From contig NC_087070.1 of NCBI RefSeq assembly GCF_963678635.1, positions 15,567,840-15,631,839 of the forward strand: a stretch of 64,000 nucleotides of DNA, given 5' to 3'. Position 1 is the stretch's first letter; every line of letters starts with the position of its first letter. This DNA comes from Symsagittifera roscoffensis (lineage: Eukaryota > Xenacoelomorpha > Acoela > Convolutidae). The notes beneath the pieces are model-generated. The model saw only the letters and a program-made list of their open reading frames with translations, had not been told where the DNA came from and did not search any database. A program made the translations under genes and the position numbers. Shown in pieces: positions 21,953 to 35,373 of this stretch.

Positions 21953-22560
21953 AGGAAGAATCTGATGGCTGTGTAGACACCTGATAGAAGTACGTAGTTG
22001 AATTTCGAACGAGAAGAGCTAATGGAAAGTGAAGTGACGGTGATGGCAAAGACAGAATAATAAAGAGACAGTGCGGCGACAGTCTTCGAGATACTGTTGA
22101 ACCGTTTCGGCTCAGGGAACAAAATGTTATGTCGCAAGAGCCAACAGCAGAACGAACTTGACCGTAGCCTCGAAGCTTATAGCTGGAGTAAAGAGTCATG
22201 AGTTTAGGACTATACTAGCAACCCACTATATTATGTTCTCGACTAATGCACCAACACCGGAGGAACTGAGGCTGAAGTCGAAGCAGTAGACTCTGTTGAA
22301 ACCAACCATGAAATCGGGTTACTTCGAGAACCATTACGTCTTTTTTAACAGCCGAACCGCAAATTATAGCAATAGCTGGCATAAGCCTGAAGACGGCATG
22401 TGCAAATTGACGCGCTTGTGCAAATTGCAACTCCTTGTGCAAATTGCAACTCGACGGACCGCTTGTGCAAATTGCAACTCCACAGACCATCATCTATTGA
22501 GACGCGCTTGTGCAAATTGCAACTCCACGGACCATCATCTATTGGACTGTCCATTCTATT
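21953..22560 (+). pseudogene. Decayed gag capsid-nucleocapsid region
   Basis: Immediately right of the insertion the frame reads EESDGCVDT, matching DDSDGCIDT of the intact capsid, followed by stops and shifts. It ends in an expanded zinc-knuckle tract: CANCNSTDHHLLDC is the full 14-residue knuckle, closing at about 22,550. Confidence 0.65.
22394..22556 (+). repeat. Tandem expansion of a zinc-knuckle coding motif
   Basis: TTGTGCAAATTGCAACTC recurs four to five times, twice with the following ACGGACCATCATCTATTG. In one frame this gives repeated CANCNSTDHHLL; several copies are truncated to the first half. It is a local amplification of one gag zinc knuckle. Confidence 0.7.
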
Positions 22561-22712
22561 AGCAAGGCATGAAAGGCAACTGGTCTTAGTGTAGAAGACA
22601 AGGCTGCTTCAAAATACAACCATGAGGCTTTCCTAACAATTTTAATTTTAGTTTGAGCCCAAGTTCTTCTTCTACAATCTAGAGATTCATTTTAAATCTG
22701 ATTACGAAAGTT

Positions 22713-23132
22713 TTGGGATGCGGTAGCGGACATCAAGTATCCACGTCAAGAAGATTATCTATTAGAAGTCAAGGCAAGCAAGGGAGAAGCGAGAAAGAAG
22801 TACTAGCCTCAGGAATTAGAGACCAAGAAATGCAAGCGGTGGTTGGACATGAGATTAAAGCAAAACCCGAACTAGCGGCGCAGGAGTTCAAGCTAGATTA
22901 TAAAGCTGCAGCCTGGGACGCAACAAAAAGAGTTGAGCCAGAGATGGCAAAAAAGGAGATAGAACAGAAAGTCAAGATAGAAATAGACTATGAGAGGGAA
23001 CAAGACCTACTTAACGCATTCGAATCAGCCTCAAAAGTAGAAACGAAGACACCAAGCAGTTTGAGTATGACATTGAACGCTATTTCCGGTCAGACTGTTG
23101 GGATGGTAACTCAGGGCACCAAGGTCCAGTGA
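22713..23132 (+). pseudogene. Decayed gag C-terminal tail
   Basis: An open 139-codon stretch rich in Lys/Glu reads LDYKAAAWDATKRVEPEMAK then KEIEQKVKIEIDYER, matching the IDYEKAAAEAINKV / KKIEQRLKQEIQRQR helix of the intact relative. It is a predicted helical, charged tail of unknown role. Confidence 0.6.
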
Positions 23133-23569
23133 ATAATCTCGGTAGCTGAACATCAGGTAATCAGAAAATTGAGCGAGCAACATTGAGTTTACAATAATGC
23201 ATCTGAACATCTGCGCGGACTACCTACGCCAAGTGGAACCACGAACCGAGTCAAGGACTGTGCAAGCTTTGATGGTCAGAGGCGTTTCCCGGACCATGAT
23301 ACTCAACGGCACTACATGGAAATTTATGGACCTTATCAAGTGATGGTCAATATAGATGGAATCAACATCTGCACCGATGAGTTATGTCACGACTGACAGT
23401 GACCAGGTGGAACCGGTACACCTGGCTCAAGAAGATTTTAATGTTCGGGGGATCGGCCATGACGCAAAAATGTAGCAGTCTTTTGTACACAAAAGATATG
23501 AAGCAGATATAGCCTGGACATGGATGGGAACTTAGGGGTCATATAAAGATCATAAAAGATAGGGGTCAC

Positions 23570-24525
23570 ATGCCTCTTGGATACTTCAGCTGTTGTCAGT
23601 GTGATGCCCATCAAGACATGAGAGAAAATTGTTTCACCAGAGATGATTTGATATCAAAGAACCTGAGATTGTCAGATACCAATCGTGGAGCCATTTACAT
23701 GACAGGAAAGACTCCGACCATGCTGCTTCAGAAGGAAGGACATGATCTCCGGATGAGTTTATTAGAAGTAGAAAAGTTATATGACTCAGACAAATTCTTT
23801 TTAGACCTTGACTTAAGACATTTTGGTGTAACATCGACCTGCTTAGCGGATTGATACGATGCAAGAACCCCGGACACTAAATATGTTAAGCAAGCTATAA
23901 ATAGGATAAAAACAGCCGATTGGAACAACACACTAAATTTTGTAGATAGAAATGTACAAATGAAATCAAAATAACTTGTCATATTATATTTTAGAATCAC
24001 AAATAAATTGCCTGAGGTGATAGCAAGCAGGTATGTGTAGTGCCAAAACCTAATAATCAAAGTGCGGTAATTTTTTGCCGAGTTTTCCCATGATACGAAG
24101 CAATTTGCTTGTGATTGTGTATTTGAACACACTGGACATATCATTTTGGATCCAACGTGGAGGAAAACTTGGTTACACATTGCCAGTGAGACAGGACTAT
24201 GAAGAAAAACCGACTATGAAGAGGCATCTAGTGAAGAATTGTTCTAATTCATGCGAAAAAGGACTCAGTTTTAAAAAGATTTAAGGAACTAAAATCAATC
24301 AGAATTATTGAATTGAAAGTTTTTAACAAATCGTTTTTATTGAAGTCCGAGACTTGCGATGGTTTATCGAACTGTTCAAACTTTCCGGAACGCCACTCGT
24401 CATATGAATTAGAATCTAACAACCCTGTTTTACCAGAAAGAGAGAATTTAGGACGAAAGATAGGGGTTATGGATTTTGAAATGCTGAGGGAGCTTTTGAA
24501 CTGGAACGCGGACGTTTTTTTGTAA
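23570..24525 (+). pseudogene. Decayed protease and linker region
   Basis: DDLISKNLRLSDTNRGA and KTPTMLLQ match the post-catalytic part of the intact protease, and MSLLEVEKL matches its next strand. From about 24,110, LNTLDISFWIQRGGKLGYTLPV matches the pre-RT linker. The DTGA catalytic motif itself is not preserved. Where the giant element has the stop at 48,578-48,580, this copy has a sense codon. Confidence 0.65.
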
Positions 24526-24599
24526 ACACAAAGCAGACATAGTTCGCGGTATTTTTAGTAAAAATGAAATTGACGGAGGCTTCCCTCATAGGGAAGGAG

Positions 24600-25720
24600 C
24601 CAGACAAATGACAACCCACAAGTCAGAAGCACGCCAAGCCGAGACAAAAAGGCAAATCGAGTACGTCATGATAGAGCCCTCGAAGTCGCCGTGGGCTTGT
24701 GGAATAGTCATGGCATAGAAGAAAGGCGGAAAATTGAGGTTTTGCCTCAATTTTAGGTATCTCAATGCCGAAACGATACCGCGGACAGACGACATTTTAT
24801 CGGAACTTGAAGATGCAAAAGTGTTTAAGCATCTAGTACCTTGGATCAACCTTTTGCAAGTTCCACTTCGGAGACAAAACAGGGAGAAGACAGGTTTTGC
24901 GTGCAATTTGGGTGTGTACCAGTTGAAGTCGATGCCCTTCCGCTTGTGCAATGTAAGCGCGACTTTTCAACGACTAATGGCTCAGACTCTTACCAGCGTG
25001 ACGAAGAAATACGGAAATCTCATTTTGCGTTTTATGGACAACTTAGTAAAAGCGACGTTCTCTTTGGAAGATCACATTGAATGACTGGACAAAACTTCAT
25101 TTGAATGAAAACACGGCCTTGAACTATAAGTCTCGAAATTTGAAATTATCTGAGACTCCAAAAATTATCTGGGCAGAAGGGTGGATAAGCATGGCGTGAA
25201 ACAGGATCCACACGAAGTGGAGGCGTGTTGAGATGGAAAACTCCCTGTGTGGGCTCCTAACTTACGCGCTTTTTAGGATTCGCGGGGATTCACGGAAACT
25301 ACTACAAGGAGTTTGTGAAGGGATCCACCGACAAGCTCAAATTTCCTTTGAAAATATAAAAAGGAAACTGTGCGAGCCATCAGTTTTAGGCATGCCTACT
25401 GAAAAGCGAATGTATGTTCTCGACACTCACGTTGCCTACGTGAGCAAGACTTGAGCAACACAGAGACAAAGTCTGGTGAACCTAAAGTCGAAATGTTTGC
25501 TGTAATCACGTTTGTCGAAAATAGTGGTGCGTACTTGGGGAACGCTCTCTTAAAGTTAAGAGTGAACATCGGAGCATTAGCCTGGTTTTTAACTGACCAA
25601 ACCTACACTGGTCGTTAGTTAGTCCGATTAGATGGTTATCATTTGATAATCGAACACCGTATGCGGAACAGGCAGCAGAACGCTGACAGCCTCTGCAAGA
25701 CGACAAAAACTTTTGAGCGA
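24600..25720 (+). pseudogene. Decayed reverse transcriptase and RNase H
   Basis: IEPSKSPWACGIVMA, LRFCLNFRYLN, VPLRRQNREKTGFAC, MPFRLCNVSATFQRLM and LRFMDNLV are the Ty3/gypsy RT motifs. The catalytic YVDD has become FMDN, so it is inactive. Downstream pieces (LCEPSVLGMPTEKRMYVLDT and parts of the RNase H) are separated by stops and shifts. Confidence 0.8.
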
Positions 25721-26397
25721 TAGGAGGAGAAACAAGCCAATTAAGCTAAAAAAGCCGCCATTCTCATCCGTAGACAACGATGCTTACGAAGCAATACCAT
25801 TGACTTAGTGGTTAGACAAGCCAGATCATCTCAAACCGGGGCATTCTATAATGTTGGTGGAGAAGGCAGCTGAAATCAAAATTCCGTCTTGAAAGGATCC
25901 AGTTTCTTATGACCTGCCACTTCAAACAAACCTGGTCCAACAGGAACTAACCTGGTCCAACGGGAACTCAAAACTCTGTCTAGAAATGATCTAGTTCCCT
26001 TTTCCAAAAGAAACTGATCCAATAGGAACTCGGCTGAACATCAACAGCTTCTCTTTGCTGGACAAAACCATCCAGGTCAAACAGGAAGTGATGCGTACTC
26101 TCGGCGAGCTAGTGTAGAAAGAGGTACAGAGGAATGACCCACAATATAATGCGGCAATAAAATTATTGACTGTCAGTGAGCGAAAACCGAATCAAACCAT
26201 CGAAGCTTCAAAATTGAGAGAGAGAGAGCAGAACTGTAGGACGATAATTGAGCAAAGAGTCTCCTCAATTCCATACAGAAGGCTGATTAATAGACATTAG
26301 TGCGAGAAAACTTTTCGGGGAGTCGGAAAACGAGAGGGATTATCTCACATGTAAATATGAGCCCACATACGGGATTTAGTGCTGGGAGTCTAGATGG

Positions 26398-27720
26398 ATG
26401 CATCGATCGGACGCATCGGGCTCTGAAGTGAAAACACACTCTGTTGGAGACTCAATAAACAAGATTTCATCAAAGAAGTTGGAGACTGACACCTATTCAG
26501 ACCAGAATTCACGTTCGACATCAGAGCTCTCAGAGCTGGCCAACCACACATTCCTGGTAAAAGAAAGGGCCTCGAGTTTGATTAGGGAATTGAATCAGAA
26601 TCCTGAAAGTGATAATTACATACTTCTCAGTGAAACAGTGTAATGCAATGCAGCCGATGAACCAGAGATGATAGCTCTAACCAAACGCTCAAGGAGCCAG
26701 TTAACGCAAGAGAAATTGGTTAGAATTGACCTTGAACCATTTGAAAAAGTTCAAAGCCTCTAGCAAAAATTTGTTGCAAGAATTTGGAGGATGACGCACA
26801 TCAACCAGATGAGCTCAACAGTCACCTCAGAGTCATGAATACAAGATAGAGGCTCTCAGATTTTCTGAGAGCACAGAGAAACAAACGCATGACAGGTAGC
26901 CTGAAAAGATGGATTGGGAATGGATCTTCGGACAAAGGAGACCCAAACAAAGACAGCTACAGTATCTTGAGGCAGAACTATAAGCAGAAAGAGGGACGAA
27001 TGTTCCTATACAAGGATAGAATAGCTGCCTACAAAAAAGAAATTGAAAGAAACTTTTATACTAACACAACCAGAGAGTGTTGCCTCAACTCCATCAAACA
27101 GAGCTGTTATTTAGGTCGTATCATCAAATGGGACACCAAAGGACAGTTGTAACAGAGAACTTTAAAACGCTTTTTGTGAAAAGAAAGCCTGTGAGAAGTG
27201 GGTTACAGCCTGCTTGTAGTGACAGATAGTGAAGGATCCCAGGAAGCTGATATTTCCATAACAATCAATGTAATCATCAGATTTCAATGAGGTGGTGCAA
27301 ATAGACCTCCAAAAAATATGCTTAACAGACAGTGGTCACAACTCTTTTTGGCCGTTGATTATTTCAAGAAGTACACAGCTCTTCCTTGTATAACGGCCTC
27401 AGCTGAGAAGACTTGTGATCACTTAATTGGTTTTTGGACTGCCAGATTAGGATTTACCTTGACGTTCCAATCGGATAACGGTATCATTTTGTAGGCGAAT
27501 TGACTAAAGAGCTGATGAGGCGTTCACAAGTAGCACAGGCTCAATCGACAATAAATCACCCATAGACGAATGGCTTAGTTGAGCCACAGAACCGGAAATA
27601 GGACTCATTTTTAAGGGTGTGCTGTTCTAGGCGCGTGGCAGATTGGGACAAGTGTTTGCAGCAGATGACGAGAGCCTAGAACAGCACACAAAATTCTACT
27701 ACAGACATTAGTCAAAACAA
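26398..27720 (+). pseudogene. Decayed integrase region
   Basis: LKRWIGNGSSDKG and DSYSILRQNYKQK match the pre-integrase segment of the intact pol. FNEVVQIDLQKICLTDSG and LTFQSDNG match the integrase core and retain the first two aspartates. The rest is shifted and stopped. Confidence 0.7.
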
Positions 27721-28152
27721 TATTCTAAAAAGACATGAGAAAGTCTTACCGTTAACATTCTTTTACAACGAACATTATGGCAAGCAAACATTGCGCAGAT
27801 CTACATTAGAGATAAGAGCATATGACAGCTGGAACTCAATGATTTATGCAAGCGTATTAGCCCACCAGCTCAGGCTAGGCAGAAGAAGAAATATGATACA
27901 AGGGAAGCGACAGCCAAAGCCATTCAGAAAAAGACTAATTATGGGTCCTCCTAAGATTATACCAACGAATGGTACGTAGAAACTCCTGAAGAAATGTAAA
28001 GGTCCACCTATGATAACAGAGGTAATCAAGAGGGTTGTTTTTACAAACTTAGCACAAGTTGTACTGCGCCCTTCGAGAAAATCAAACATCGCAACCCGTC
28101 GTCGGACGACTGGTGCGTTCTAGAAGACGTGGAGAAAGAAGGCTAGTTAGTT

Positions 28153-28853
28153 ATGGACCCTGCTTGGAAAATCAATGAAAGAAGCACTGAGAAAGTAAAT
28201 GACGGGATTGAAAATTTTAAAGAAGGGGCCAACCTGCCATTAGATCTAGACCAAAACAAATTTTTTGAGGCAAAAGATGAAAAAACATCCTACGCGAAAG
28301 AGGATTGGAACAATCCAGAACATGATGAATTCCCTAAGAACATGCAACAGGCACCACCTGGGATCTCACATTTGGTTTTAGGCAAGAGCATAGTGAGAGT
28401 AATGCAGAACATCAGGACCTCCTGGAAAACCACAGTGATGGCGTTTGGAGGCGCTACCGTTGCCCAGTTGTACAAGACGATTCAACTTCTGAATCGAGGG
28501 AAAAATGCCAGCATAGTGATTCTAGTGGCAACCAACAATTTGCTGAGGACCCCAAAAGCGGACGAAACACGATGGGAAGAAAAGATGGTTACCTGTCGAC
28601 AGCACTATGGCAAAAATTCCAATCCTCGGTGGTAACGATCTGCACTGTGCCTATGAATACAGGGACATACCTAGCCGCCACGCGAAAGGAAATTGAAGAA
28701 GCCGTGAGATGGAACAACATTGTCCGCAACCTGGCCAGACTCAATGCTGGATGGCTGATGCTGATGGATCTGAAGTTTGAATTGAGATCGATGGATCATT
28801 TCAGGCCAACATTCGTTGGCATCCTTTTTGACGCTATAGAGGGGCAGGTCTAG
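28153..28853 (+). pseudogene. Decayed pol tail joined to SGNH hydrolase domain
   Basis: EEDWNDPEQGEVPK of the intact pol tail appears here as KEDWNNPEHDEFPK. Within 15 residues it continues into HLVLGKSIVRVM and FGGATVAQL, then VILVATNN, which match the SGNH blocks IIGDSLLRVL, FAGAATPQM and MIGTND. The nucleophile block GDS is GKS and GTND is ATNN, so catalysis would be lost. The direct junction shows the macro-domain module is absent here. Confidence 0.7.
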
Positions 28854-31020
28854 ATGAATCGTGTCTGTCTAGATTGATTGCATAAATTGGAAGCCATTGA
28901 TTTAGCGGTGTTGGTATTTCTGGAAGAATTTGGTTTATTGGAGCTATTTATCACAGGGGCGTTGAACGCTGAAGACACACCAAATGTGCGTCCATCACCA
29001 CTAATTGCCATACAGCCTGAAATTCCGTCAGTGATCAGTCCCAGCAGTTTCAGAGACAGTGGAAAGCTCACCTGATCAAGAACAGAGATCAGACGTAATA
29101 AAAGAATATGGTAAAATTCCCGTAAGACGATTGATTTATTCAAGACAAAGACTGGTTCCTGTGAACCAGATTGATGCCCCAGGACCTTCCAGATCTGAGC
29201 TGCCCACATCTAGACGTGTTGACTGTGGCTCCATGATGTGAACGAGGCCAGTGCCTTTTCCTTGGCACATCTGAAAGCAATACCATATGAAATTGAGAAT
29301 AAAAACGGTAAGTTTTGCTTTGGATGCTGCGCGAATACTAGACGGTGTCATGATGTCAGTCAATGGCCTATACTCGGTTGAAGGAGTAGATTCGATGATC
29401 ACGGCTGAAATCAATTTTGGCACAGCAACTGCTATCAAACTAATCGACCTTGAGGGACTGCCCTTAAGTAATCCAATATGTCTAGTCAAGTCCCAAACAC
29501 TGCAGGACGTGAGAGTGAATCAAGACAAACGAGGATTAGACGAAAGACCAGGACAATTCCTGTAGACAATAGCCCCTAACTGACAACATGTTAAGATGAT
29601 TAAAAAAGTATGATCCCGGCTTGTCCATTTCAGGGAGAAGCAAACACACCCAAAGCTGGTAGAGCATCAAGGGTATGTGGAGCGTTACAGGGACTTAAAA
29701 TAAAAAGCAGAAGAGTCTACGATACAGCGGGGAAAAAAACGAAGACAAGGGTGGTTGAGAGCTCGGAATACTTCAACAACTCAAATTGTTATTTTGCATG
29801 GATTTGATAATGTTGCAGGAGCTGACCTGGAGCAAACCAGAAGGAACCCGATAACCATCCTTGATCACTTGTACAATTAAGGTCTCCTTAGCGAAATCAG
29901 GGAGCCGTCTACAGTTAAAGCTGCTGTGTGGCCAACTTGATGAAGATCTTGAAATCTATGGGCGAGGTAACTGATGTGCTGAAAGACAGGAGTTTCCAAA
30001 AAGATAACCCTTGGGTACGTACAGCTCCCGGAGGGACTGAAAATTGTGTACGTGATAGTTGCGCTTCTAGCTGAAGGGAGGTACAATGTGATTAATCCCG
30101 CACCGATGATTTGCATCACAAATGTCTCATCTCAGACCATTGAGAAGAGAATTGCCTGAAGTGCTAGAGTTGAAACTGTCCAAATTCAACAGGCAATTGA
30201 AATTGAAGCCGGAAACAGAAGATGATCATCAGATCATTATTGACCTGTAGAGTGACCTTTGTTTCCGCAAGAATGGGAACGATAAACAAGCAACCGGAAG
30301 ACAAAACCCCAAGGAAACTGAAACTCACCTGGAGTGTCTAGTCTTAAAGACGAAGTCGGAGGCAAACAAATGGTTGTATTTGTCTCTTCGATTTGGAGCA
30401 TTGGTGATAGACGCTTTTGCACGAGTTCCACCAATGATTGTCAAAATTCACAAGTACACACTCAGGGCTCGAATTGAGCAGATCATAGGGGAGATAAGTC
30501 CACTGAGTTCCTGGATAGAATGAAGTGACGAGTTGGAAGCATACTGGACTGAAGTAGTGCAAGGAGAAGAAGACTCTGCAAGGTTATACAGCATGTTAAA
30601 AAAATTGGAGCAGGATGGACCGCGTCCTTTCTACCAAAAGAATGACCGGGACTTTCTCGCTTTTTAATACAAGAGATCATCAATGCAGTCACCAAAAAAT
30701 CTATGGTTGTGGCACTAGCGTTGTTTGTGACATTCGGAGCGCCAATTTTTCAGACGAGACCTGAAGTGCTGTTGAGGGAAGTAGCGCAAGTGTCCCTAAA
30801 GAAATTTGACATGCAGAGAGCAAAAGCCTCTTGGTCGGAAATGCGAAACCTGAGACGCTTTCTGATACATATAGTGCAAAAAATCGTTTTGGACCAGGAG
30901 AAGACGAAAAGATAGAGAGAAATGAGGATATGCGACGTCAAAAGGCCACTAACTGTCTTATGCCTGTTTATGAGGGTTGATTCTCTGGTACTGATAAGGG
31001 GAGTTAGTGAGTGAGTGAGT
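28854..31020 (+). pseudogene. Decayed counterpart of the large SGNH-containing ORF, C-terminal part
   Basis: Pieces match the C-terminal half of the intact 55.7-58.4 kb ORF. Near 29,920-30,120 there is a segment parallel to the region with AIQTLFAAMNEVQ, FVYAILILIAEG and APNREL. Near 30,660 LIQEIINA followed by VVALALFV parallels FIQEVLNM and SLLLALSI. Stops and shifts are frequent. Confidence 0.5.
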
Positions 31021-34000
31021 TCCTGTCTGTTAGCTTCGGCCCGGCAGTAACGTTGGCTTTTCCTGACCCAAAGGTAGGAAAAAACTGGAGGTCTGTGCAG
31101 CATCTGAACCTCATCTCAGCAGTCGATTGGAGCACACTCAACTGGTGTAGGCAAAGCGTCTTGCGGAAATGAGGAGTGAGAACCTGCTGTTTGGAAAACT
31201 TGAAGAACAAGAACTGACAGCGGTAAAAGTCAATAACCGTTTTCGCAAGAAAATGGACGAAGCGGAAATGGGATACATAAAAATAAATCCAAATTTAAGG
31301 AATCTCAGACCCTACGAAAAAAAATGGTGAAGTGACGAGAATACCGAGACAGTTAACAGCATATCAGAGAGTCAGGAAGGAAACAGAAGAGTGAAAAGAT
31401 TTCGTTGATTCGCCTGAAGAAGTACCTGATATTCTTTTATGGGAAGATACTACTCGGAGCAGACTACGAGATTTATGCAACAACACTAAGGGTATTGAAA
31501 CCGACGAAGTGAAGATGGCAGGCTTCTCCGATGATAGATCCGTACTTTGAGAGGAAGAACGCTTCGGAGCTGCAATAGACGCACCTCGCGTATTTAGAAA
31601 ATTCAACGAGCACGAAGATGAGCTACGCTGGCACTATAAAACCTGGAAGACTCAAGGAGGATTGGGGGCAGTTGACGGTTGCGCCGCCGATCAATAGAGA
31701 GAAAAGTTCGTCCAGGGTGTAGCAACTGTTATTGTAATGAGCGTCATGCCCAATTTCATACCACTGGGAAGGTTGATGACTAGAGATGCTCTAATCCCCT
31801 TTTGTTCTCAAAAGGCTAGCATAGTCCGGCAAGGAAAAGAAAACAAGGCAGCTGGCGAGTTGATAGTGCAAAACTCCTCATGGAAGAAATCAATATCGAT
31901 CGACAAAGACCCTCAGGAACAAGACAACGCGAAGATCAAAACAATAATCGATGACGGAGGAACCAATGGACCAACATGCCAGCTGAGGAAGCAATGGAAC
32001 AAACAACGACGAAAAAGCCTCAATGGGTGGAGCATCAAGTCTGGACTTCAACTTTCTTGATAAAGAAGATGACGCATGAACGGTAACAAATAAGTCAAAG
32101 CCAGGGGAAGATGTCCCTCCCACGGTAGAAACTCCTTCAGCTATTATGAATGCAAACTATCACATGATGGAGAACGGCTCTCCTGGGCTCTACGCAGCAA
32201 CAACCAAAAAAGCTTTTGACTGAATTCAATCATAGGAGGAATATAGAAGCCTAAGTATCTTTTCTAGGAATCCTACCTGAGGATAAAAGAGAAGCGCATC
32301 AACTTGACTATGAAAACAGAACTGGCTCTGGGATGAAGTGAGTGGCTTTCATGAAAGAGGTATGTTCGGTAGTGCAGCGCTCTGAGACCCAGTAACTACT
32401 GAAAACAGGTCTGAATAGAACACTGATGCAAAGAACTCTCAATAAAATTGGATGAATTTGAGGGAAGAATCTGTCATCTGAGGGAAGAATCTGTATCTGT
32501 CGAGTATGAGGAAAGGGACAAAGCGCTCAAATTAGGTGATTGAAAAATTAACGATATGAAGATGAAGTTGGGCAGTAACATCATGTAAAGAAATTCTAGA
32601 AAATGAACCCCGAATCTCTTGTGAAGACTGTCAATTAGCGAAAAAAAAACGAGGAGAGAATGCTGAAGACTTGGGAAAGGGCGATGACATATCGCAAGAA
32701 ACCCAAATTTAATTGACGTTCTCTTGTTACGCTTATCACTATGTCAGGACTGAAGTCTGCCAGCTATTAAGCTTCAAGAAACGACCTCACTCTTACAGGA
32801 GCAACGTTAGAAAAAAAAAGTTGAGCCAGAGTGGCGAAAGTACCACGATGACTTTAAACCTTCAAGGACGGACCACGGAAAAGAAATTCCGACGAAATGC
32901 AAAGAAAAATAATCGATTGACATTAACGGACACAATCGTGATTGATGAAAACGCTGGTGGATACATTGAAATAAAGGAGTTCAGAAAATGGGCCAAAGGA
33001 CCTCTGATAGCTTCAGAAACCGAACAAGCCATGGAATGTTACCTGGAAAAAATTTTATCAAAAGGGACGACAACGAGTCCCTAACTTATAAAACACTGGT
33101 TTCCTCGTATGGAGAAGCTGAGTATCAAGTTGTCAGCCTACCATGGAGAGCAGAATTGTTAAGTTTATTCGGGGAAAATTATGAAGACGACTTAAAAAGT
33201 TCAATTTGTGTTAGCTGTGCTGTATGAAAGAACTGATTTGCAGCATAAACTCACCTGGTGCTTGGTGCGACTGACCAGAAACTTGTATGACTCTGATGAA
33301 AGAAAAAGATCAAAGGACAAAAAAGTGCTCTTACGATATCTCTAAGAGACTTGATGATTAGTGAAGAAGCAACAATGGCGTGTTCAGAACGGATAGCCGC
33401 TATTTAATTCATGATTTTCAGGTTAAAATAAAAATTGGCACAAGCGTTAGTTACATGCGCGAAAGTGTTGCATGAAAGCTGGCTGCGAGACAGAACGAAT
33501 GTTTATGTTACAATCGCTCGTGCACATACCCCAGAGAAAACCGCTGCAAAGGAATTTAAAGGAACCAGTAGAATTGGAGCCCTTGAGGAAAACTGATAAA
33601 ATCAGAGGACTCTATAACAAAGAGCTCAGGTTCTGAAAAGAATCTACGTGAGTATTTGTGAAGTCCAGTAATTGTAAAGAGAAATCAATCAGAAAGAAGT
33701 CATATGGACCCATCAGAAAGAAGTCATATCACTCTCTGTCGGGAATTGTTAGAAGACTTACAATCCTTTCAAAAACGAGGACATACGCGATTGCTTTTAA
33801 CAACGAGCAAAAAAAATTGCCAAAAAATTTGTTGTCCAAAATATCAACGATAAGATGTATAGAATGGCAATAATTCAAGCTAGGGCTTGCATTGGAAGAA
33901 AAAGCGACTGCAATCTTCCGTACCGAAATATAACAGCAGAGTACAACTTGGATTGGAACTCTCAATCGAAATCTTGAGATCAAGACTGATCTTCTTGTGG

Positions 34001-34860
34001 AAACCGATGAAGCCATCGTGATCCCAATTCGTAATGCCGACATGATAAAATAACGCAAGACGTTGAAAAAGAATCAAATACTAATTTTAAACTGTATGAC
34101 TTGAAAACAATTCACAGCTTGATGACTGTAGCATCTAGCAGCAAGTGAGAGAAAAGGATCGAGTTGCCTCATCAGGGACCAAAAGAATAAGGAAAACCTG
34201 GAAACTGTCTGGTTAAAACCTGCGACACAGAAAATCAGGTTTGGAGGACTCGATTGCGTGACGAAACTGATGAAACAGAACTTATAGCAGATTCTCATGG
34301 AGGAACGGAGAGAAAATAGTGACAGCACTAGGATTTCACAGCATGTGTTTTTCACTAATGAGTTTTTTCACTCATGAGTCACTTATGAATCTAGAACAAA
34401 GATTATTTAAGAAGTTGGTGACAGCCATCAGTGATAGTAGAAGTGTTTCCGGGCGTATTGCAAACCGAACAGAAATATAGATTATATAAACCGAAGATGA
34501 AAGCAAGCGATCGAAGTGGAATTGAGCGGAGTGTATCAGAGACCGCCTGGGGTGCAAACGTGACTCCACTTTGCATGAGCCGGTAACGAGTGCACTTCAT
34601 TGCAAACAACCTGAGGACTACAGTCGATCGACCCTTCTCCGTGCGAAAATGAGTGATATTTGCAATAATGTTAGAAACACTTCTATCGACTTAGGTGGAA
34701 AATTCCTGGACTTTTGACTGGGAAATGTGATGAAGGGACTCTTGACTGTAATCTCGGCTACTATGATACTCTCGACCCTCTGATTATTTAGCTCGAGACA
34801 GAGCCCGGTAATTCAATTTCAGTGAAAACTGTGTGTTTTTGCAAACTGTAGGTTTATGGC
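31021..34860 (+). pseudogene. Decayed accessory ORFs and 3' end
   Basis: Near 31,030, SFGPAVTLAFPDP followed by SVQHLNLIS and STLNWCRQSVLR matches the intact ORF at 58,799-59,458 (IYGPAVTFAFPDP, SVTHVSLIS, TTLNWCQQEVLR). Further right I see only fragmentary similarity in composition (Lys/Glu-rich, many CTTGAG-like words) and cannot pair ORFs with confidence. Open stretches at 32,713-33,084 and 31,737-32,060 belong here. Confidence 0.5.
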
Positions 34861-35369
34861 GAGCTTAGATTATTGTCTGTCTCCTTATTTTTGTCGGATT
34901 TGTTTCTTATTTCTAGCAGTCCAAAAACTTATGCAGATTATTTTGTTATAAATTTTTTGGGCTTTTTCGCAGATTCTTAATGCTTTTCAAGGTTTTTTTT
35001 TGTTTCTTTTTATTTGATTTCAATAATTGATGAAGAGATTTTTGATAAAAAAGTAAAATTTCAAAAAATTTCGCAACTATGTGCATTGTCAGGTTTTTTT
35101 CATTAAATTAATCTGAATGACGATAAAACATCAATGTACAAATGTTATTTACAATAATTCACATAAATTGTGGTTCTAAACCATCGTGTTAAGAAGTTAG
35201 CCAATTACAGTTGACTTCTAGATTTATTACTTAGATTGAAACATTTTTAACCTCCAAAACTATTTGAGCAAAGTTTGGTTAAATATACTGGAAGTTTTTG
35301 TGTCATATTTTTGATTTAGACATGTACGTTTGAAATAAACAACCAAAAATTTTTTGGGACTAAAGTTTC
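34861..35369. other. AT-rich gap between retroelements
   Basis: No gene is seen. A weak relative of the TTGTCGGCTTAG repeat (tatttttgtcggatttgtttcttatttc) lies at about 34,888-34,915. Confidence 0.5.
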
Positions 35370-35373
35370 AGTG

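Larger units (their letters stand above)
19300..34860 (+). mobile_element. Decayed giant Ty3/gypsy element, related to the 42.4-64 kb element
   Basis: Segments collinear with the giant element occur in order: gag, protease, linker, RT, RNase H, integrase, SGNH domain and several accessory ORFs. Many stops and frameshifts break every ORF. Relative to the giant element, the end of pol runs straight into the SGNH domain, so about 2.7 kb including the macro domain is missing. A candidate primer-binding site (TGGGCGATCC after ACAG at about 19,440) lies roughly 95 bases before the gag-like ATG at 19,536. The LTRs were not identified, so both ends are approximate. Confidence 0.8.
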
